This document shows, one piece after another, positions 6,901 through 10,935 of a stretch of 10,935 nt of DNA. The notes beneath the pieces are model-generated. The model did no database searches. It saw nothing but the letters and a program-made list of their open reading frames with translations, and was not told the origin of the DNA. The position numbers and the translations under genes were made by a program. This stretch comes from an uncultured cyanobacterium (GTDB taxonomy: Bacteria > Cyanobacteriota > Cyanobacteriia > PCC-6307 > Cyanobiaceae). Numbering within the stretch: position 1 is the first letter of the stretch; the number at the start of each line of letters is the position of its first letter. The stretch spans positions 1 through 10,935 of the forward strand of contig CAIXOZ010000125.1 of assembly GCA_903921295.1 (NCBI GenBank). The letters are read 5' to 3'.

Positions 6901-7717
6901 AGAGGGGCGATCCCAGGCCCGCCTCCTCAAATTGCACCGAAGCGAAGGCGGTGGTGCAGATCACCGCTTCCACCTGTTCCTGTCTGAGCAGATCACGCAC
7001 GCCGGCCTGCACCGCCGGTTCCCGCAGGCTGCTCACCCAGAGGGCCCGCGGGGCCAGGCCCGTCCGGCGAAGCGCCTCCAGCAGAGCCGTGGCCAGGGCC
7101 AGGTCTCCGGCCTGCCACCAGGCCCGGTAGAGGATCACCCCGATCCTGGCTCCCGGTTCCCGGCGCCAGTCGTGGGGGAAGGGATCCGGGCTGGGTTCCG
7201 GTTCCGGCGCTCTGGCCACTCCAGTGGCAAGCAGCTCCTGGATGGCGCCCAACACGCGCAGCATGTTCTCGCCCCCCCCCTGACGCAGGCAGCGGGCCAG
7301 GGCGATCGCCAGGGCTGGCGGGGTTGTGCTCAGGGCGGCGAGGGTGGCCTCCTCGTCCTCGGTGCCCGCCAGCACCAGCAGATGGCGATCCTGGCCTTCC
7401 CGGCTCCAGCGCTCGAGGGCTTCGAGGCCATAGCTCCAGTGGCCGCGCCCCCCCAGCAGCCGCACCAGCACCACCCGCGTGCTGGTCAGGGAGGTGCGCA
7501 GGTAGTGATCGATCAGCGCCGGGTGCTGCAGGGCCGCCAGGTTGAGGGCGCGCAGGTCAGGGCGCTGCCGTGCCGGCGTTGCGTTGAGCAGGGCTGACAC
7601 CGTCGCCAGATCCGTGTCGGCGCTGCTCAGCAGGACCACCGGCGCCGGTGGCTGTTCGATGAAGCTCTGCGGATCACCCGGCTGGCTGGATCCTGGGACG
7701 GAGGCGAGGCGATGCAT
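3920..7717 (-). CDS. cobN: Aerobic cobaltochelatase large subunit CobN
   Basis: CobN is the metal- and corrin-binding subunit that inserts Co2+ into hydrogenobyrinic acid a,c-diamide with ATP hydrolysed by partner AAA+ subunits, in the cytoplasm. The 1265-residue length is normal for CobN. The N-terminus MHRLASVPG...FIEQPPAPVVLLSSADTD is of the cyanobacterial CobN type. CobN/Mg-chelatase family blocks include HVGKHGNLEWLPGKGVGLSS (about 545-565), FIVNDPGEGSQAKRRSQAVI, GTATMRNGGEDIAQALALMG (about 925-945), RPRVDVTLRISGLFRDAFPQ and, near the C-terminus, NPRWIEAMRGHGYKGGFEM (about 1155-1175) and VPDWSYGAIHRSWLQ. ChlH, the magnesium chelatase paralogue, is the main alternative, but the N-terminus and the ending favour CobN. 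A Pro/Ala-rich variable stretch lies around residues 750-870. The ATG at 7717 is preceded by AGGATGGGGGC, a purine-rich possible ribosome site. A run of nine G on the coding strand lies at 7280-7272. No cobS or cobT is in the window. Confidence 0.94.
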   Translation of the reverse strand: MHRLASVPGSSQPGDPQSFIEQPPAPVVLLSSADTDLATVSALLNATPARQRPDLRALNLAALQHPALIDHYLRTSLTSTRVVLVRLLGGRGHWSYGLEALERWSREGQDRHLLVLAGTEDEEATLAALSTTPPALAIALARCLRQGGGENMLRVLGAIQELLATGVARAPEPEPSPDPFPHDWRREPGARIGVILYRAWWQAGDLALATALLEALRRTGLAPRALWVSSLREPAVQAGVRDLLRQEQVEAVICTTAFASVQFEEAGLGSPLWEALAVPVLQLLCSGQSRQQWQNSPVGLGPIDLSLQVVLPELDGRITTRVGAFKEQHRADARLATAVMQLVPDQERLAWVASLAKAWVNLRATAVADRRVALVLANYPTRNSRLANGVGLDTPASAVAMLHWLQMEGYSLAMGSSEGLPSDGDALINRLLSGRTNDPESGHRPPLAHLALSTYQRWYATLPQGHRQILEARWGPPESDPGLERPSGGEPAFPICGLRFGSVLVMIQPERGYGRDPALSYHSPDLPPTHAYLAHYLYLRQIHGVQVLVHVGKHGNLEWLPGKGVGLSSSCYPEWALGPVPHLYPFIVNDPGEGSQAKRRSQAVILDHLTPPLGRAGLHGGLQALEALLDEYFEATQLGSARSVGLRQQLQERLQALSLPLPEGDAEARLQAADGYLCELKEAQIRLGLHTYGSLPDRGKLAELLLCLARAPQAGRPGLTQAFAAALGLRLDPWADPDEAPLCAEDQERLRPLIVASEAGRPEEPLEPPARPALAGPTRLDRCGDAVAWLEHWSLEALLQLVDRALHPGQAACADRAGPGLPPPQPPPEALAAVREQLLPRLLACGDAERLAFLSGLAGGRIAPGPSGAPTRGRPDLLPTGRNFYSVDLRGLPTEAAWDLGRRSAELLLDLHLQEQGDDLRHLALSVWGTATMRNGGEDIAQALALMGVRPVWDGPTRRMVDLEVIPLRLLGRPRVDVTLRISGLFRDAFPQLVAWVHEATQRVAALEEPEHDNPLAAAARREGQAARIYGSAPGAYGAGLQGLIDSGDWEDRHDLGRAYLNWSSWRYERSDRGIADRDGLEQRLRQVQVVLHNQDNREHDLLDSDDYYQFQGGLSAAIEHLTGTAPALWFGDHSRSQRPRLHRLEKEFDKVLRSRVLNPRWIEAMRGHGYKGGFEMAASLDYLFAYDASTGRVPDWSYGAIHRSWLQDETVLQFLRQSNPWALRDMAERLLEAHNRGLWQGADDQELVALRQLVQQTDHALEGT
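7272..7280 (-). repeat. G9 homopolymer inside cobN
   Basis: Nine consecutive C on the + strand read as nine G in cobN, encoding the three glycines of RQGGGENMLRVLG near residue 147. A one-base slip here would frameshift cobN close to its start. The frame is intact as given. Confidence 0.9.
7302..7309. repeat. HIP1 octamer GCGATCGC, copy in cobN
   Basis: Exact octamer inside the coding sequence, 22 bases from the G9 tract. Confidence 0.85.
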
Positions 7718-7796
7718 GCCCCCATCCTGCAGGCTCTGGTGAGAAGATCGGGCAACGGATCCGTTCCTTTCCGCCCGCCGCCACCGCCGCCGTCCG
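7718..7796. promoter_or_regulatory. cobN/ilvE divergent intergenic spacer
   Basis: This 79-bp spacer must hold, or overlap, the promoters for both cobN (leftward) and ilvE (rightward). I see no convincing -10/-35 pair on either strand. A perfect 12-bp palindrome AACGGATCCGTT occupies 7754-7765, roughly midway, and could be an operator, although palindromes of this length are expected a few times per 10 kb by chance. The ilvE side (7771-7796) is a pyrimidine-rich CCGCC repeat with no Shine-Dalgarno, so ilvE may be translated from a near-leaderless or SD-independent start. Confidence 0.4.
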
Positions 7797-8714
7797 ATGC
7801 ATCAGTTCCTTCCCTACGCCTGGTTCGGCGGCCGTTGCGTTCCCTTCGCCGAGGCCACCCTCTCTGTGGCCACCCATGCACTCCACTACGGGACCGGCGC
7901 CTTCGGGGGCATGCGGGCGATTCCCAATCCTGCCGATCCTGGCGAAATTCTGCTGTTCCGGGCTGATCGCCATGCCCGTCGCCTGAGCCAGAGCGCCAGG
8001 CTGCTGCTGACGGAGCTGCCTGAGCAGACGATTCACGAAGCGATCAACGCCTTCCTGGTGGCCAACAAACCGACCACACCGATCTACCTGCGTCCGTTTG
8101 TCTACACCTCTGATCTGGGGATCGCGCCGCGCCTGCACAACATCGAGACCGATTTTCTGATCTACGGCCTTGAACTGGGTGACTACCTCTCCCCCGAAGG
8201 CGTCAGTTGCCGGATCAGCTCCTGGACCCGTCAGGAGGATCGTTCCCTGCCCCTGCGCGGCAAGATCAGCGGGGCTTACATCACCAGTTCCCTCGCCAAG
8301 ACCGAGGCAGTGAAGAGCGGCTTCGACGAGGCTCTGCTGCTCAACAGCCGCGGCAAGGTGAGTGAGGCCAGCGGCATGAATCTTTTCCTGGTGCGCGATG
8401 GTGTGCTCATCACGCCCGGCGTCGACCAGGACATCCTGGAGGGCATCACCCGCGCCAGTGTGCTGGAACTGGCGCGATCGATGGGCATCCCCACCCTCGA
8501 ACGGCCCGTCGACAAGAGCGAGTTGTTCATTGCCGACGAGGTGTTTCTGAGTGGGACGGCGGCCAAGGTCACGCCCGTGCGCCGGGTGGAGAGCACCGAT
8601 CTCGCGGCCGAGCGGCCGATGATGACGGCCATCCGCGAGCGCCTGACGGCGATCACAGAAGGCCGTGATGCAGCGTTCGAGCACTGGGTCAGCCGCATCC
8701 GCATCGACGGCTGA
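7797..8714 (+). CDS. ilvE: Branched-chain amino acid aminotransferase (class IV PLP)
   Basis: This enzyme exchanges the amino group between glutamate and the 2-oxo acids of valine, leucine and isoleucine, the last step of their synthesis, in the cytoplasm. The 305-residue length is typical. Fold-type IV signatures are ATHALHYGTGAFGGMR (25-40), FRADRHARRLSQSA, IYLRPFVYTSDLG (97-108), LPLRGKISGAYITSSLAKTE with K156 as the probable PLP Schiff-base lysine, KVSEASGMNLFLV with E190 as the residue pairing with the pyridine nitrogen, ITPGVDQDILEGITRASVLE, and the phosphate-binding FLSGTAAKVTPV (250-261). D-amino acid transaminase and 4-amino-4-deoxychorismate lyase share the fold, but the whole-protein match to IlvE is better. 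The ATG at 7797 gives the expected MHQFLPYAWFGGR start. metH follows 60 bp downstream on the same strand and could be cotranscribed. Confidence 0.93.
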   Translation: MHQFLPYAWFGGRCVPFAEATLSVATHALHYGTGAFGGMRAIPNPADPGEILLFRADRHARRLSQSARLLLTELPEQTIHEAINAFLVANKPTTPIYLRPFVYTSDLGIAPRLHNIETDFLIYGLELGDYLSPEGVSCRISSWTRQEDRSLPLRGKISGAYITSSLAKTEAVKSGFDEALLLNSRGKVSEASGMNLFLVRDGVLITPGVDQDILEGITRASVLELARSMGIPTLERPVDKSELFIADEVFLSGTAAKVTPVRRVESTDLAAERPMMTAIRERLTAITEGRDAAFEHWVSRIRIDG

Positions 8715-8760
8715 GGGAGCGCATCCGACCGCATCCGTCACTTTTTAGAGTGGGGAGCTC

Positions 8761-8765
8761 AGGGA
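8761..8765 (+). promoter_or_regulatory. ribosome binding site of metH
   Basis: AGGGA ends 9 bases before the ATG at 8775, a standard Shine-Dalgarno spacing. It supports 8775 as the metH start over the in-frame GTG 8778 and ATG 8781. Confidence 0.6.
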
Positions 8766-8774
8766 ACGAGTGCG

Positions 8775-10935
8775 ATGGTGATGGGAGTGGTGCAGCACGA
8801 GGGACCCGTCGGCTCTCTTCACGCCTTCCCATCGGCCTTCCTGGAGCGTCTCCACCATCCGGAACGTCCGGTGCTGGTCTTTGACGGCGCCACCGGCACG
8901 TCCCTGCAGTTGATGGATCTGACGGCCGAGGATTTCGGTGGTGCGGCCCTGGAGGGCTGCAACGAGCAGTTGGTGGTGACGCGACCCGATGCCGTGCAGG
9001 CGGTGCACCGGCAGTTTCTGGAGGTCGGTTGCGATGTGATCGAGACCGACACCTTCGGTGCCGCTTCGATCGTTCTGGCGGAGTACGGGCTCGAAGATCA
9101 GGCCTTTGCCCTCAACAAACGGGCGGCGGAGCTGGCGTGCGAGATGGCAAGGCTCTACAGCACCCCTGAGAAGCCTCGCTTCGTGGCCGGGGCGATGGGT
9201 CCGACAACCAAGTTGCCGACGCTCGGTCACATCGATTTCGACACGATGAAGGCCTCCTTCCAGGAGCAGGCCGAAGGTCTGATTGCCGGTGGAGTCGATC
9301 TGATCATCGTCGAGACCTGCCAGGACGTGCTGCAGATCAAGGCGGCGTTGCAGGGGATCGAGCAGGCCTTCAGCAGCACCGGCCAGCGCCGGGCCCTGAT
9401 GGTCTCCGGGACGATGGAAACGACCGGCACGATGCTGGTCGGTTCCGATATCGCGGCCGTGCTGGCGATTCTGGAGCCGTTTCCGATTGATGTGCTCGGC
9501 CTGAACTGCGCCACGGGCCCCGAGCAGATGAAGGAACACATCCGCTATCTGAGCGAGCATTCTCCCTTTGTGGTCAGCTGCATTCCCAATGCGGGTCTGC
9601 CGGAAAACATCGGCGGTGTCGCCCATTACCGGCTGACACCGATCGAGATGCGAATGCAACTGCTGCATTTCATCGAGGATCTCGGCGTGCAGGTGATCGG
9701 TGGTTGCTGCGGCACAACCCCGGCCCACATCGGTGCCCTTGCGGAGCTGGCCGCCGAGATGCGACCGGCGCCGCGTCGGGTGCGTCGCCCGGAACAGCAC
9801 CGGCAGCGTCCGTCCCTGGCCTATGAACCCGCTGCCGCTTCGTTGTATGGAATCACCCCATATCACCAGGATAATTCTTTCCTGATCATCGGCGAACGAC
9901 TCAATGCCAGCGGTTCCAGGAAGGTGCGCGAGCTCCTTAATGATGAAGACTGGGATGGATTGGTGGCGATCGCGCGAGGGCAGCTGAAGGAGAATGCGCA
10001 TGTGCTCGACGTCAATGTCGATTACGTCGGTCGCGATGGCGAGCGTGACATGCATGAGCTTGTCAGTCGTCTGGTGACGAATGTCAATCTTCCATTGATG
10101 CTGGATTCAACGGAATGGCAAAAAATGGAAGCTGGCCTGAAGCTGGCTGGTGGTAAGTGCATTCTCAACTCCACCAACTATGAAGATGGTGATGAACGCT
10201 TTTTCAAGGTGTTGGAGTTGGCGCGTCGCTATGGCGCCGCCGTGGTCATCGGCACCATCGATGAGGATGGAATGGCCCGTACGGCCGAGCGCAAGTTTGC
10301 GATCGCCCAGCGCGCCTATCGCGATGCCCTCGAATTTGGCCTCCCGGCCCATGAACTCTTTTATGACCCCCTGGCGCTGCCGATTTCCACCGGCATTGAA
10401 GAGGATCGTCTCAATGGCGCTGAGACCCTTGAGGCCATCCGCCTGATCCGCAGCCGGTTGCCTGGCGTGCATGTGTTGCTTGGGGTCAGCAACGTGAGCT
10501 TCGGTCTTTCGCCGGCGGCCCGGATTGTTCTCAATTCGGTTTTCCTGCACGACTGCTGTGAGGCGGGCATGGATGCGGCGATCATCAGCCCTGCAAAAAT
10601 TCTTCCGCTCGCCAGAATCACGGAGGAGCATCAGCGGGTCTGCCGGGATCTGATCCTCGATCGCCGGCGTTTCGATGCGATGCCGGCGGCGACACCATCC
10701 CGCGAGGCCGTAGCCCTTGGTGCCGTCTGCACCTATGACCCGCTCACGGAGCTCACCACCCTGTTCGAGGGGGTTTCAGCGAAGGAGGCACGCCAGAGCG
10801 GTCCTTCCCTGGCGGACCTGCCCCTGGAGCAACGCCTGAAGCAGCACATCATCGATGGTGAGCGCATCGGCCTGGAGCAGGCGCTGACCGAGGCCCTTGC
10901 ACTTCATCCCCCCCTGCAGATCATCAACACCTTCC
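8775..10935 (+). CDS. metH: Cobalamin-dependent methionine synthase, 3'-truncated by window edge
   Basis: MetH transfers a methyl group from 5-methyltetrahydrofolate through cobalamin to homocysteine, giving methionine in the cytoplasm. The frame is open to the window end: 720 complete codons of a protein usually near 1200. The homocysteine-binding domain (residues about 30-330) starts VLVFDGATGTSLQLMDL and carries the zinc-ligand cysteines C245 (LNCATGPEQM) and C311/C312 (VIGGCCGTTPAHI). An Arg/Pro-rich linker follows (about 335-368). The pterin-binding domain (about 369-630) starts SFLIIGERLNASGSRKV and shows HVLDVNVDYVGRDG, LMLDSTEW, ILNSTNYEDGDERF, FYDPLALPISTG and LLGVSNVSFGL. The start of the helical cobalamin cap module (TTLFEGVSAKEA, LEQRLKQHIIDGERIG) is the last visible part. 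The B12-binding DxHxxG motif and the AdoMet reactivation domain would lie beyond the edge. GC drops to about 52% over 9841-10200. Cofactor supply fits the nearby cobN. Confidence 0.96.
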   Translation, partial: MVMGVVQHEGPVGSLHAFPSAFLERLHHPERPVLVFDGATGTSLQLMDLTAEDFGGAALEGCNEQLVVTRPDAVQAVHRQFLEVGCDVIETDTFGAASIVLAEYGLEDQAFALNKRAAELACEMARLYSTPEKPRFVAGAMGPTTKLPTLGHIDFDTMKASFQEQAEGLIAGGVDLIIVETCQDVLQIKAALQGIEQAFSSTGQRRALMVSGTMETTGTMLVGSDIAAVLAILEPFPIDVLGLNCATGPEQMKEHIRYLSEHSPFVVSCIPNAGLPENIGGVAHYRLTPIEMRMQLLHFIEDLGVQVIGGCCGTTPAHIGALAELAAEMRPAPRRVRRPEQHRQRPSLAYEPAAASLYGITPYHQDNSFLIIGERLNASGSRKVRELLNDEDWDGLVAIARGQLKENAHVLDVNVDYVGRDGERDMHELVSRLVTNVNLPLMLDSTEWQKMEAGLKLAGGKCILNSTNYEDGDERFFKVLELARRYGAAVVIGTIDEDGMARTAERKFAIAQRAYRDALEFGLPAHELFYDPLALPISTGIEEDRLNGAETLEAIRLIRSRLPGVHVLLGVSNVSFGLSPAARIVLNSVFLHDCCEAGMDAAIISPAKILPLARITEEHQRVCRDLILDRRRFDAMPAATPSREAVALGAVCTYDPLTELTTLFEGVSAKEARQSGPSLADLPLEQRLKQHIIDGERIGLEQALTEALALHPPLQIINTF
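9966..9973. repeat. HIP1 octamer GCGATCGC, first copy in metH
   Basis: Exact octamer within the pterin-binding domain, coding for VAIARG. Confidence 0.85.
10299..10306. repeat. HIP1 octamer GCGATCGC, second copy in metH
   Basis: Exact octamer within KFAIAQRAY, about 330 bases from the previous copy. Confidence 0.85.

Noticed and set aside
5648..7597. 649-codon open frame on the + strand, antisense to cobN
   Set aside because: It lies in the register where its codons pair exactly with cobN codons, so antisense stops require TTA, CTA or TCA in cobN, which are rare in GC-rich genes. The translated product is a His/Gln/Arg/Gly-rich string with no domain.
8690..8713. Inverted repeat CAGCCG/CGGCTG over the ilvE stop as a terminator
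   Set aside because: The stem is only 6 bp and no T-run follows directly; the next T-run (8742-8746) is about 28 bases away. Readthrough into metH seems more likely.
7674..8741. 355-codon open frame on the - strand over ilvE
   Set aside because: ilvE on the + strand carries the PLP lysine and phosphate-binding motifs; the antisense product has no recognisable feature.
8716..8751. Possible metH promoter: TAGAGT (8746) and repeated GCATCCG
   Set aside because: The -10 match is weak, no -35 element is spaced correctly, and the GCATCCG copies look like chance repeats.
8745..10055. 436-codon open frame on the - strand over metH
   Set aside because: Codon-aligned antisense shadow of metH, which shows clear zinc and pterin motifs on the + strand.

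Overview
The window looks like ordinary core chromosome of a high-GC picocyanobacterium (Synechococcus/Cyanobium type). The assignment rests on cyanobacterial-style HemJ, CobN, IlvE and MetH proteins, at least four copies of the cyanobacterial HIP1 octamer GCGATCGC, and several genes with weak or no Shine-Dalgarno signal. I see no rRNA, tRNA, mobile element, CRISPR array or prophage gene. Nearly all bases are coding and no gene-free stretch exceeds about 95 bp.

Left arm, + strand (1-3826). The C-terminal three quarters or so of uvrC (nucleotide excision repair) enters from the left edge. It overlaps by an ATGA junction a small predicted exported protein with four cysteines. After a 75-bp gap with no clear signal come hemJ (protoporphyrinogen oxidase), a PHP-domain metal-dependent phosphoesterase 6 bp downstream, and a 179-residue protein of unknown function. 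This run closes with a strong hairpin plus T-rich tail (about 3870-3910) that fits a Rho-independent terminator.

Middle, - strand (3920-7717). One large gene, cobN, encodes the catalytic subunit of aerobic cobaltochelatase. It converges on the terminator and is divergent from ilvE across a 79-bp spacer.

Right arm, + strand (7797-10935). ilvE (branched-chain amino acid aminotransferase) is followed after 60 bp by metH (cobalamin-dependent methionine synthase), which is cut by the right edge. Four of the genes touch tetrapyrrole or one-carbon/amino-acid metabolism. HemJ makes protoporphyrin IX for heme and chlorophyll, CobN inserts cobalt into the corrin ring, and MetH uses the resulting cobalamin-type cofactor. 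IlvE finishes valine, leucine and isoleucine synthesis.

I did not find a convincing previously undescribed system. The points most worth a second look are the two unrecognised proteins (1482-1874 and 3287-3826), a G9 tract inside cobN, and a local drop in GC inside metH.
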